DNA of 42,650 bases from Lachnospiraceae bacterium (GTDB lineage: Bacteria > Bacillota > Clostridia > Lachnospirales > Lachnospiraceae): positions 1-42,650 of the forward strand of contig JAJQCZ010000049.1 in assembly GCA_021202465.1 (NCBI GenBank), in the 5' to 3' direction. Positions 16,357 to 23,653 of the stretch are shown here, in pieces; the stretch's first letter is position 1; each line of letters starts with the position of its first letter. The translations under genes were made by a program, and so were the position numbers. The notes beneath the pieces are model-generated. The model saw nothing but the letters and a program-made list of their open reading frames with translations. It had not been told where the DNA came from and did no database searches.

Positions 16357-17430
16357 ATGAAAGAACCATTACAGTCTGATGAGATGGAACGGGCAGCTTC
16401 CATCATCTGTGCTGTTGGAAATGATTCGCAGCACGGCCTGACTTTAAATTCCGAGAACAGCTATTACTTCGGAACGAATCTCTGCGGCGTATTCCCTTAC
16501 ATGCTCACAGGGAAAAGAATCATGAGCCAGGGCGATCCTGCCTGCGAGCCGGACAAGATGGAAAGACTGATCGATGAATACCTGGATTTTTGCAGAGACA
16601 GAGGATACCGGCCGATCTTTAATTCTGTCAGCCGCGACACAGCCGATCTGTTGAAGACCAAAGGCTTCCGCGTGCTGAGATACGGAGAAGAAGCCATTCT
16701 GGATTTAACAGAGTATTCTCTGGCCGGCGGAAAAAAAGGCACGCTGCGAAGAAATGTGGCCAAACTGAACCGGGCCGGAGTTGTCCTGTTGGAATACTGC
16801 CCGGAAACGGCGCGCAATCCTGCTCTGGAAGAAGAAATCTCCGCATTGGAAAAACAGTGGTTTGCCGATAAGAAGCTGAATCTCACCTATTCCGTCGGCG
16901 GCTTACAGTTTGACAAACCGTATGGCAGGCGCTACTTCATCACCAGAGACACAGCAGGAACACTACTGACCGTTTTATCCTTCCTTCCCTATCGTCAAAA
17001 AAAAGGGTACTGTGTGGATGTGATGTACCGCAAGCTGGATGGTCCAACCGGCGCCATGGAACACGCCATCATCTCCGCGGCCATGAAAATGAAAGAGGAC
17101 GGTGTGGAAGAGGTCAGTCTGAATATCGCACCCCTGGCAGGGATCGATATTACCAGACCGGACACCGTCAAAGCAGAGAAGCTCATGTATGAGATCTTCG
17201 ACAAGATGGACTTTGGCTATGATTTCAAGAATCTCTACCGCTTCAAAAGCAAGTTCTCCCCGACGACCTGGAAACCTCGCTATCTGGTGTATGACCGCAG
17301 GATCTCACTGGCACGGCTGGCAACAGCCATCACCGATGCCAAAGGAGCCGCCGATCCTGCCCTTTATATGCAATACAAGAAATTCTTCCTCTCCCTGCTG
17401 TTGTCTCCGGACTGGCACCGAAAAAGTTAG
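16357..17430 (+). CDS. Free-standing MprF-type aminoacyl-phosphatidylglycerol synthase domain (DUF2156)
   Basis: A 357-residue soluble protein that matches the C-terminal catalytic (GNAT-like) half of MprF: KRIMSQGDPACEPDKMERLI, FNSVSRDTADLLKTKGFRVL, RYGEEAILDLTEYSLAGGKK, LRRNVAKLNRAGV, VDVMYRKLDGPTGAMEHAII and SLNIAPLAGID. Full MprF has about 14 N-terminal membrane helices that flip the lipid; none are present here. The catalytic half transfers an amino acid from aminoacyl-tRNA to phosphatidylglycerol, which lowers surface charge and helps resist cationic peptides. Stand-alone versions may use other lipid or protein acceptors. It is the second gene after promoter module B, directly behind the hydrolase. 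An AAAGGA stretch precedes the ATG. Confidence 0.8.
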   Translation: MKEPLQSDEMERAASIICAVGNDSQHGLTLNSENSYYFGTNLCGVFPYMLTGKRIMSQGDPACEPDKMERLIDEYLDFCRDRGYRPIFNSVSRDTADLLKTKGFRVLRYGEEAILDLTEYSLAGGKKGTLRRNVAKLNRAGVVLLEYCPETARNPALEEEISALEKQWFADKKLNLTYSVGGLQFDKPYGRRYFITRDTAGTLLTVLSFLPYRQKKGYCVDVMYRKLDGPTGAMEHAIISAAMKMKEDGVEEVSLNIAPLAGIDITRPDTVKAEKLMYEIFDKMDFGYDFKNLYRFKSKFSPTTWKPRYLVYDRRISLARLATAITDAKGAADPALYMQYKKFFLSLLLSPDWHRKS

Positions 17431-17469
17431 CAGGGCAGCGCTTTCTGCTTCATTCTATCCAACTTCGCC

Positions 17470-17497
17470 GAAGGCCTGCACACCTGTGCAGGCCTTC
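17470..17497. terminator. Perfect hairpin between converging operons
   Basis: GAAGGCCTGCACA (17470-17482) and TGTGCAGGCCTTC (17485-17497) are perfect inverted arms. There is no long T-run on either strand, so it is a weak or Rho-assisted terminator between the synthase gene and the converging exporter operon. Confidence 0.6.
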
Positions 17498-17519
17498 AAA
17501 TGTCGTTGAGGGAATCGTC

Positions 17520-18704
17520 TTATAGCGGCAGATCTTTCCTCTGAAAACGGATCGCCCCCGCCACATAACAGACCACGGCCACGACAACCAGCACGATCAG
17601 CTTGGGGATGAAGGAATCATCCACGGCGCCGGAACCAACGGTTCCCAGCGCGTCAATGTCAAAGAGGCCGACCAGCGAGAGCCGGTTGAACATTCCCAGC
17701 TCCTCGACACCCATTCCCGTATTCACCATGTTCTCTGAGCCGAATATTCCCAGCAGGGAACAGATGAAAAACCAGATATTCAGGCCGCCGCCCAGAGCCA
17801 GGGCATATTTGCTCAGGTTGAAGAGGCAGCTTGCCAGATAGCAGATGCCCGCCATCGCTTCCGTCAGGAGATACAGACCGCCGTAAAGCGCCGCGTATTT
17901 TGCCACCTCGACCTCCCCAATGATGACGTTGCAGGCGACGAGCTTGGTAAGAAACGCACATCCCACCATGATGAACGGCATCACGATCATATAGATGGCC
18001 TGCGTGATTGCCACGGCGCTGCGCTTCGTGGGCGTCGAGAGGATGTAGGCCATGGAGCCCTTATCCACCTGATCGACGATCAGCGCATTGCCGGCGAAGA
18101 TGATGAACAACAGGATCGGCAGCAGACTCATGATGGTAAAGTACATCTGGTTCAGCATGGCTGAGGTGTCCATCTCACTCAGGTTCTCCACCAGGTCGGA
18201 GGACACGCCCATCATTTCCAGCATATTGGTCATCATGGTCTCCACATCCAGCTCATCGCCGGAGAAACAGCCCTGCACCGAACCCAGTGCGTAAACATAT
18301 TCAAAATTGGCGATGTAGGCATCCAGTCCGACCTCCGACTGCGACAGCGTCTCTGCGGCCTCCGCGAAGCCTTCACTGCCCAGAGTGAGATCCTCGGACT
18401 GTGCGGACATCATCTCAAACACCGTATCATACGCCGTCAGATCGTCCGCTTCAGAAAAGTCCTCGTAGCTCAGTTCTGTGCCGGCCATCTCATTATACGA
18501 GGCCAGCACATACAAATAGCTGTAAAAATCCGTCTGCGCGTCGGTATAATCCGTGGAATCCGACGTGGATCCGATCAGATTTCCCGCGAAGGTCGTGACG
18601 ACCGTCATCAGGCATAGAACGATCGTACACGCAATCGCCAAAACCTTGTTGGCGCTGATGCTCTGCTTCATCAGCGGCCTGGAAAATATCTTTGTCGTCT
18701 TCAT
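17520..18704 (-). CDS. ABC-2 type exporter permease
   Basis: A 394-residue membrane protein. After a first helix (VLAIACTIVLCLMTVVTTFA) comes a long acidic extracytoplasmic region of about 150 residues (YTDAQTDFYSYLYVLASYNE and following). Five further helices then start with FTIMSLLPILLFIIFAGNAL, followed by VDKGSMAYILSTPTKRSAVA, the coupling text of ABC-2 permeases of the drug- or bacteriocin-exporter type. The gene overlaps the preceding ATPase by four bases (ATGA). It is the only permease for two ATPase genes. The substrate is unknown; the divergent TetR suggests induction by a small molecule. Confidence 0.85.
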   Translation of the reverse strand: MKTTKIFSRPLMKQSISANKVLAIACTIVLCLMTVVTTFAGNLIGSTSDSTDYTDAQTDFYSYLYVLASYNEMAGTELSYEDFSEADDLTAYDTVFEMMSAQSEDLTLGSEGFAEAAETLSQSEVGLDAYIANFEYVYALGSVQGCFSGDELDVETMMTNMLEMMGVSSDLVENLSEMDTSAMLNQMYFTIMSLLPILLFIIFAGNALIVDQVDKGSMAYILSTPTKRSAVAITQAIYMIVMPFIMVGCAFLTKLVACNVIIGEVEVAKYAALYGGLYLLTEAMAGICYLASCLFNLSKYALALGGGLNIWFFICSLLGIFGSENMVNTGMGVEELGMFNRLSLVGLFDIDALGTVGSGAVDDSFIPKLIVLVVVAVVCYVAGAIRFQRKDLPL

Positions 18705-19615
18705 TTTGTACTACCACTCCTTCTACTCATCCTGTTCTGCAGCGTTTTCATAAAGTATTCTTCCAGATCCGGATGGCTCTCCGACAGGGAAAGGACCTGT
18801 AACCCGTCCATCGCCCGAAAGGCCGCATCCACGTCCTTCGCCACGGCGTCAAAGCGGACCAGCGCCCCCTCCCGGCGGCTGCCCGGCAGCCGTCCGCAGA
18901 AGGTTTTCGCCGACTCTTCCTCTGCGAATTCCACCCCGAAGGTCCGCACGGAACCATGGCGGAATTCGGACAGGTTGATCACGCTCTGAATCCTTCCATC
19001 ATGGATGATCGCCACCCGGTCACACACATCTTCGATCTCCTCGAAGATATGACTCGACATAAAAATAGTCCGTCCCCGGGCCTTTTCCTCCCGGATCAGT
19101 TCCAGAAATGTCTCCCGCATCAGAGGATCCAGCCCGGTCGTCGGCTCATCGAGGATAAGGATATCGCGGTCTCCCATCAGCGCAGCGACAATCGCCGTTT
19201 TCTGCTTCATGCCCTTGCTCATGCGTTTTAAAACCGCGGTCGGATCCAGGCCGAGCAGATCAATCAGATGGTTCATATAGGAAAAATCCTTCACACCCAG
19301 AAACTGTGCCTGTACCTGAAAGAAATCGGTGCCCGTCTTCAGATCCGGGAACGCGATCTCGCCCGGAATGTAGCTGACGCTCTTCATCACATCGGGCGCC
19401 TGCTTCCACGGATTCAGTCCATTGACTGTCACCGTGCCGCTGTCCGCCTTCAGGAAGCCCATCATGTGACGGATGGTCGTCGTCTTCCCGGAACCATTGG
19501 TTCCCAGATAGCCGAAGACCTCTCCTTCATGGACATCCAGGGAAAGATCAAAAATCCCCCGCCCCTGTCCATAATCCTTCGTCAGATGCTCCGCGGAGAT
19601 CATTGTCCTGCTCAT
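18701..19615 (-). CDS. ABC exporter ATP-binding protein (second of tandem pair)
   Basis: A 304-residue DrrA/CcmA-like ATPase. Walker A is GYLGTNGSGKTTTIRHMMGF, the signature region is RMSKGMKQKTAIVAAL (G-M-K-Q in place of G-G-Q), Walker B is DILILDEPTTGLDPLMRETF and the switch is FMSSHIFEE. A C-terminal domain of about 90 residues (RTFGVEFAEEESAKTF, DAAFRAMDGLQVLSLSESHP) is typical of drug-exporter ATPases. I chose the ATG at 19615, with GGAAGTGA upstream; a longer reading would overlap the preceding gene. It is about 50% similar by eye to the upstream ATPase, so the two probably form a heterodimer on the permease. Confidence 0.9.
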   Translation of the reverse strand: MSRTMISAEHLTKDYGQGRGIFDLSLDVHEGEVFGYLGTNGSGKTTTIRHMMGFLKADSGTVTVNGLNPWKQAPDVMKSVSYIPGEIAFPDLKTGTDFFQVQAQFLGVKDFSYMNHLIDLLGLDPTAVLKRMSKGMKQKTAIVAALMGDRDILILDEPTTGLDPLMRETFLELIREEKARGRTIFMSSHIFEEIEDVCDRVAIIHDGRIQSVINLSEFRHGSVRTFGVEFAEEESAKTFCGRLPGSRREGALVRFDAVAKDVDAAFRAMDGLQVLSLSESHPDLEEYFMKTLQNRMSRRSGSTK

Positions 19616-19619
19616 TGCT

Positions 19620-20552
19620 TCACTTCCTTTCAGAGTGCCCGGACGACACGCCCTCAAAATGATGACCGGTATCGTAGAAGCCAATAAAATAATCTTCCAG
19701 TGTAAAGGGGATTTCTGTAAAATCAGCGATATGAAACCCCCTCAGGCTCGCAACCAGCGCACCGACCTGGTCCGCCGGGATCTGCACCCGCGCCCGCAGC
19801 TTCCTTTTATTCTTCGAAGTGAAGGTAAACGGTTTGTTGACAAAGGCCGTATAGGAATCGGCATCGGCAAAGGACACCCGATAGATCCGATCATGCTTCT
19901 GTTTCAGCTCTTCCGACTGAAATTCCGACACGATCTTCCCGTCCCGGATAATCGCAATGCGGTCACAGACCGCGTCCACCTCATGGAAGATATGAGAGGA
20001 CAAAAAAACCGTCTTCCCGCGCTGCTTTTCCTCCCGGACAAATTCGATGAACGTCTCCTGCATCACCGGATCAAGCCCGGAGGTCGGTTCGTCCAGAATG
20101 AGGATATCCGGATCATGCATAAACGCGGTGACAACAGCCAGCTTTCTCTTGACGCCGAGACTCATCTGCTTGATGCTGATGTTGGGATCCAATTCAAAAC
20201 GTTTTAACAGCATTTGCAGATATTCCCTGTTTTTCACTCCGCGCATCCGCTCCATCATTCGCAAAAACGCGGTTCCGGACAGACCCGCCGGAAGCGTCAC
20301 CTCCCCCGGCAGATAACCGACCGTATTCTGCAGCCAGGCACTGTTCTCCCAGCTGTCTTTTCCCAGAATCGAGGTACTGCCTTCCTGCGGTCTGGAAAAT
20401 CCCATCAGGTGGCGGATCGTCGTTGTTTTTCCCGCTCCGTTGGGCCCCAGAAAGCCATAGCATGTACCTGTCTCGATTCCGATATTTACATCAAACACAC
20501 CACGGCCGTGGCCGTAGTCCTTTGTCAGATGATCTACAGAGATAACGGACAT
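19620..20552 (-). CDS. ABC exporter ATP-binding protein (first of tandem pair)
   Basis: A 310-residue ATPase. Walker A is GFLGPNGAGKTTTIRHLMGF, the signature region is QMSLGVKRKLAVVTAF (L-G-V-K-R in place of G-G-Q), Walker B is DILILDEPTSGLDPVMQETF and the switch is FLSSHIFHEVD. A C-terminal accessory domain follows (KRKLRARVQIPADQVGALVA). It begins with MSVISVDHLTKDYGHGRGVF, almost the same opening as the downstream ATPase, which points to gene duplication. GGAGGG precedes the ATG. The gene is first of the three-gene exporter operon, follows promoter module E and diverges from a TetR gene 115 bases away. Confidence 0.9.
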   Translation of the reverse strand: MSVISVDHLTKDYGHGRGVFDVNIGIETGTCYGFLGPNGAGKTTTIRHLMGFSRPQEGSTSILGKDSWENSAWLQNTVGYLPGEVTLPAGLSGTAFLRMMERMRGVKNREYLQMLLKRFELDPNISIKQMSLGVKRKLAVVTAFMHDPDILILDEPTSGLDPVMQETFIEFVREEKQRGKTVFLSSHIFHEVDAVCDRIAIIRDGKIVSEFQSEELKQKHDRIYRVSFADADSYTAFVNKPFTFTSKNKRKLRARVQIPADQVGALVASLRGFHIADFTEIPFTLEDYFIGFYDTGHHFEGVSSGHSERK

Positions 20553-20564
20553 TTATATCCCTCC

Positions 20565-20594
20565 TTGACATTATTCAACAACTTGTCGTATGAT
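20565..20594 (+). promoter_or_regulatory. Promoter of the TetR gene at 20668
   Basis: TTGACA (20565-20570), 18 bases, TATGAT (20589-20594). It overlaps the 5' end of the divergent exporter transcript. TTGTCGTATGAT at 20583-20594 recurs as CTGTCGGATGAT at 20644-20655. Confidence 0.6.
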
Positions 20595-20596
20595 GG

Positions 20597-20650
20597 ATTA
20601 TACCCACACAGGCAGGAATCATCAACCATCAATTTTTCAGAACCTGTCGG
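20597..20650 (-). promoter_or_regulatory. Promoter module E (weaker copy), for the two-ATPase exporter operon
   Basis: On the minus strand CCGACA (20645-20650), 13 bases, TGATGG (20626-20631), then directly TTGATG (-35, 20620-20625), 17 bases, TATAAT (-10, 20597-20602). The half-sites are degenerate relative to modules A-D, but the spacing and both promoter boxes agree. Its inner text GTTCTGAAAAATTG resembles GTTGAAAATTG of module D. Confidence 0.6.
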
Positions 20651-20667
20651 ATGATACGGAGGAGAAA

Positions 20668-21297
20668 ATGAAGAAACAACCGGAAATCACAGAGAAAACG
20701 CGGCAGAAATTCGTGGATGCCTTCTGGTCGCTGATCGAGGAAAAGCCCATCGCGAAAATCGCTGTCAGTGAGCTGACACGGCGTGCGGGATATAACCGCA
20801 GCACTTTTTATGAATACTTTATCGACACAGATGATCTTGTCACCTATGTGGAAACGAAACTGCTGGAGCAGATCAAGGAGACCGTTCTGCAGGCCTCACC
20901 CGAAGGGGCTTCATCGGGCGAACTGTTCCAGAGTCTTTTTACAGCCATGAACGAAAAGGTCTATCTGCTTCTCGGGCCAAACGGCGATTCTTCATTTCTG
21001 GAAAAGGTGAAAGCTGAATTGCTTCCTCTCATCGCGGGGTTTTTCCGCATCTCAGAGGATACTCCAAATTTCGACTATCTGATCTGTTTTGCCAGCTCCG
21101 CGCTGTTCGGGCTGCTGCAGCACTGGAATGAAAGAGGAAAAGATTTAAGCCCCGAAGAAATCAGCGCGATGATGCAGGGGCTTGTCCTGTGCGGACTGGC
21201 TGCTTACCTGCCTCCTTCGTTCCTGAACACAGCGCGAAACGAATCAAAGAGCCAGTTCCCTCAGACCGGATTCAGTGTGAAACCAGCTGTTATTTGA
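20668..21297 (+). CDS. TetR/AcrR-family regulator
   Basis: A 209-residue regulator. The helix-turn-helix domain is plain: MKKQPEITEKTRQKFVDAFW, IAKIAVSELTRRAGYNRSTF and YEYFIDTDDLVTYVETKLLE. The C-terminal part (FFRISEDTPNFDYLICFASS) is a ligand-binding bundle. I chose the ATG at 20668, with GGAGG upstream. The first eight residues equal those of the TetR at 23654-24214, so the two are paralogues. It diverges from the two-ATPase exporter and is followed after 29 bases by an acyltransferase gene, so it likely controls the exporter and its own operon. Confidence 0.88.
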   Translation: MKKQPEITEKTRQKFVDAFWSLIEEKPIAKIAVSELTRRAGYNRSTFYEYFIDTDDLVTYVETKLLEQIKETVLQASPEGASSGELFQSLFTAMNEKVYLLLGPNGDSSFLEKVKAELLPLIAGFFRISEDTPNFDYLICFASSALFGLLQHWNERGKDLSPEEISAMMQGLVLCGLAAYLPPSFLNTARNESKSQFPQTGFSVKPAVI

Positions 21298-21326
21298 GTT
21301 ATCGTAAAGAAGGAAAGTGTATCGCA

Positions 21327-22109
21327 ATGGCTGCCAAGAAAAATATTTATTATTACAAAACCTTCCAGGATGATTTTGTGGAGAGCGCCCAACAGGATTT
21401 CACGCTGCCGGAAGACTACACCTGGATCCGGAATGGCCGGAGAGCCAGACTGCGCAGCGCCGTCGTGTACAGCGCCGGATATCTGTTCGGCGTGCTCTAC
21501 GGGAAATTCGGTCTTCATCTGAAGATCGTACGGGCTGCGGACTGGAAGAAGTACCGCGATCAGGGCGCCGTCATTTATGGCAATCACACACAACCCCTCG
21601 GGGACGTGTTCATTCCGGGGCTGGTGTGCTCCCCCAAGCGGTGCTACACGATCGTAAGCCCTGCCAACCTGGGAATTCCGGGCATCGGCCCTCTGCTGCC
21701 CTGGCTGGGAGCTCTCCCTATTCCGGGCACTCTGTCACAGATGTCCTCCTTCCTCCGCGCAGTGCAGCAGCGGCTGCAGGAGAAGCACTGCGTCATCGTC
21801 TATCCGGAAGGACACGTCTGGCCCTACTGTACGCAGATTCGCCCGTACCCGGCCACCGCGTTTGACTATGCCGTAAAAAACCGGGTCCCTGCCTTTTGCA
21901 TGACGACCACCTATCAGGCCCGGCGGTTTTCCCGGAAGCCGAAGCTCACGGTGTACCTGGACGGGCCCTTTTACCCCGATGAAAGCCTGAGTCTGCCGCA
22001 GCAGAAAAAGCAGCTGCGGGACCAGGTCTTTGCCTGTATGGAAAAACGGAGCCAAAGCAGCACATACCAGTATGTGGAATACCGGCCTACTCCGCCCCTT
22101 GATTCATGA
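21327..22109 (+). CDS. Lysophospholipid acyltransferase-like protein (PlsC family, HX5D variant)
   Basis: A 260-residue protein of the PlsC/LPLAT fold. Motif I is YGNHTQPLGDVFIPG, with His and Asp separated by five residues instead of the usual four. Motif III is VIVYPEGHVWPY in place of F-P-E-G-T. LPWLGALPIPGTLSQMSSFL follows the usual order. One hydrophobic stretch near residue 50 (VYSAGYLFGVLYGKFG) may dip into the membrane. PlsC enzymes add an acyl chain to lysophosphatidate; this variant may use another acceptor. It follows the TetR gene after 29 bases with AAGGAAAG before its ATG. Its 3' end overlaps a degraded reading frame on the other strand. Confidence 0.8.
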   Translation: MAAKKNIYYYKTFQDDFVESAQQDFTLPEDYTWIRNGRRARLRSAVVYSAGYLFGVLYGKFGLHLKIVRAADWKKYRDQGAVIYGNHTQPLGDVFIPGLVCSPKRCYTIVSPANLGIPGIGPLLPWLGALPIPGTLSQMSSFLRAVQQRLQEKHCVIVYPEGHVWPYCTQIRPYPATAFDYAVKNRVPAFCMTTTYQARRFSRKPKLTVYLDGPFYPDESLSLPQQKKQLRDQVFACMEKRSQSSTYQYVEYRPTPPLDS

Positions 22110-22240
22110 TCAGCATCTGCAGCCGGTTCTCCACATTGGCGTAGCTGGTATCCGGATCCAGATCCAGCGGCAGGATGGAAATGCCCGGATACTCCTCCTT
22201 GAGCCGCTTGATGACGCTCAGCTCTCCGGTTCCGGCGGAA
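22087..22240 (-). pseudogene. Remnant of a CoA-activase/2-hydroxyacyl-CoA dehydratase-like C-terminus
   Basis: On the minus strand, in a frame different from the acyltransferase above it, the text GELSVIKRLKEEYPG, ISILPLDLDPDTSYANVENR and LQMLIMNQGAE ends at a stop (22087-22089). It looks like the C-terminal tail of the large activase-related proteins (BadF/DUF2229 type) common in Clostridia. Upstream the frame closes with stops and has no start codon, so only about 50 residues survive. The family assignment is from memory of the motif and is moderate; that it was once coding is more certain. Confidence 0.5.
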
Positions 22241-23003
22241 TCCAGCCGGCAATATCCGTCACATCAAATTCATAGGTCAGTTTTTTCCCGTAGGCCTGTT
22301 CGTAGGCGGCCACCTTTTGCCGGTAATCCTGCTCCATCATTTCCTCGCTGTTCTCCCGGTCGCTTTGGGCCGGGTCAGGATAAACCGGCGGAAGGATATG
22401 CATGACATAGCAGGTCTTGTGAAACTGGTCGTTTTCTTTTCCCGGCAGGTCGCGGATCTCCACAAAACAGGAAACCACGGGAACATGGTTCACCGCTGCA
22501 TAGTAATAAGCGCTCCGCTTGGGCGGGCGCGGCTTCCGGTAGTGAAACCACATCTCCTGTTCCGGATAAATCAGCACGGCATGGCCCTGCGCCAGCCGCT
22601 CATGAAGCATGGGGCCGAAATATTTGCGCAGATACGTGGGATTCCCGGCCAGAGGGATGATGTCCTCATGGTTCATCAGAAAGCCAATCCACCCCTTCAT
22701 GGCCAGATTCGTCTCCTGACTGACCATAAAAAGCCGCCGATACCCCGCCCGGTTCATGGCCTGACGCACCGCAGTATTATCAAGCGGACTGAAGTGATTG
22801 CTGGTCACGATGACCCCGCCGTGAACATCGGCGAGGTTCTCCAGTCCCTCGATGCGGGTGTTCCGGTTCAGATACCGGGTGGCCGTGTCCGTCAGCGCCC
22901 GGGCACAGACGTTGCAGAACCGGTAGCCGAAGGTCTTATAATTGTCCAGAAAATGCCGGATGACCGCCTTTCGTTCCTCTGGGGACAGGGCCGGATCATC
23001 CAC
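22218..23003 (-). CDS. Lysophospholipid acyltransferase-like protein (PlsC family)
   Basis: A 261-residue LPLAT protein. Motif I is VTSNHFSPLDNTAV (H-x(4)-D intact), motif III is LIYPEQEMWFHYRKPRPPKR (E-Q-E variant), and GWIGFLMNHEDIIPLAGNPT matches the family core. The reading starts with GTG at 23003, 15 bases after the truncated GT8 gene, with only a weak AAGG upstream. The frame stays open further upstream without a start codon, so the true N-terminus may have been lost in the deletion that truncated GT8. Activity is expected because the motifs are intact; the acceptor lipid is unknown. It is co-transcribed with GT8 from promoter module C. Confidence 0.75.
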   Translation of the reverse strand: MDDPALSPEERKAVIRHFLDNYKTFGYRFCNVCARALTDTATRYLNRNTRIEGLENLADVHGGVIVTSNHFSPLDNTAVRQAMNRAGYRRLFMVSQETNLAMKGWIGFLMNHEDIIPLAGNPTYLRKYFGPMLHERLAQGHAVLIYPEQEMWFHYRKPRPPKRSAYYYAAVNHVPVVSCFVEIRDLPGKENDQFHKTCYVMHILPPVYPDPAQSDRENSEEMMEQDYRQKVAAYEQAYGKKLTYEFDVTDIAGWIPPEPES

Positions 23004-23017
23004 CTCTACCTTGCAGT

Positions 23018-23497
23018 TTAAATCACCGCGCTCCGCGGCGGCACACCGGCCAGCTCACAGCCCTCCATGTCCTGATGGTAAAATCCGCTGCAATCCTGCC
23101 GACACAACACATCGTTATCCAGATACAGAAGACGCTCCGGCAGATCAGGCACCTGATCGGCATACAGCCGCAGCATGCAACAGGGCGTGAAGCGGGTCTT
23201 AAGATTAGCCCGGGGCAGCTCTGCCTGAAACAGTTCGGTAGCATCAATGCGCGTCACAGAGTTGTCTTTATTTTCCTGTTTGACATAATGATCCAGATAC
23301 TGAATCGTTCCCTGAGAAACCGGCCGGATCGCGCGTTCTCCCAGCGTCAGCTCCATCGTCATCACAAAAATATACAGCGGCTCCTCCGTGTGCTTCAGCA
23401 GCGACAGAACAGAAAGAATCAGACCGTCCTCAATATTCCGGTCACCGCAGTACAGGATGTTCATTCCGTTTACCGACAGACTGTCCTCTTTTATCAT
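23018..23497 (-). CDS. Truncated glycosyltransferase family 8 protein
   Basis: A 159-residue N-terminal part of a GT8 enzyme. MNILYCGDRNIEDGLILSVL is the nucleotide-binding start, RFTPCCMLRLYADQVPDLPE and RLLYLDNDVLCRQDCSGFY carry the D-x-D motif (DND) for metal and UDP-sugar. GT8 proteins usually run to about 270-330 residues. This one stops after CELAGVPPRSAVI, where the family normally continues through the catalytic second half, so the protein is probably inactive. AGGAGG lies upstream of the ATG at 23497. The abrupt change after LAGV, together with the odd start of the next gene, suggests a deletion that joined GT8 to the acyltransferase. Promoter module C lies upstream. Confidence 0.75.
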   Translation of the reverse strand: MIKEDSLSVNGMNILYCGDRNIEDGLILSVLSLLKHTEEPLYIFVMTMELTLGERAIRPVSQGTIQYLDHYVKQENKDNSVTRIDATELFQAELPRANLKTRFTPCCMLRLYADQVPDLPERLLYLDNDVLCRQDCSGFYHQDMEGCELAGVPPRSAVI

Positions 23498-23571
23498 GGT
23501 ATTCCTCCTGCCTGTCCCGCGGACAAATGGCCGGTTCCCATACGATGAGCGTGCGATATAGTTAGCAATTT

Positions 23572-23625
23572 ATTATATCTGACCGCCGAAGGCTCATCAA
23601 GCAACAGAATCGCCGCAAGTGTCGC
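23572..23625 (-). promoter_or_regulatory. Promoter module C: inverted repeat abutting -35, for the GT8/acyltransferase genes
   Basis: On the minus strand GCGACA (23620-23625), 13 bases, TGTTGC (23601-23606), then directly TTGATG (-35, 23595-23600), 17 bases, TATAAT (-10, 23572-23577). The leader to the GT8 ATG is about 70 bases. Confidence 0.75.
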
Positions 23626-23653
23626 GCGTTTCCTTATTCCGGGACATATGAAA

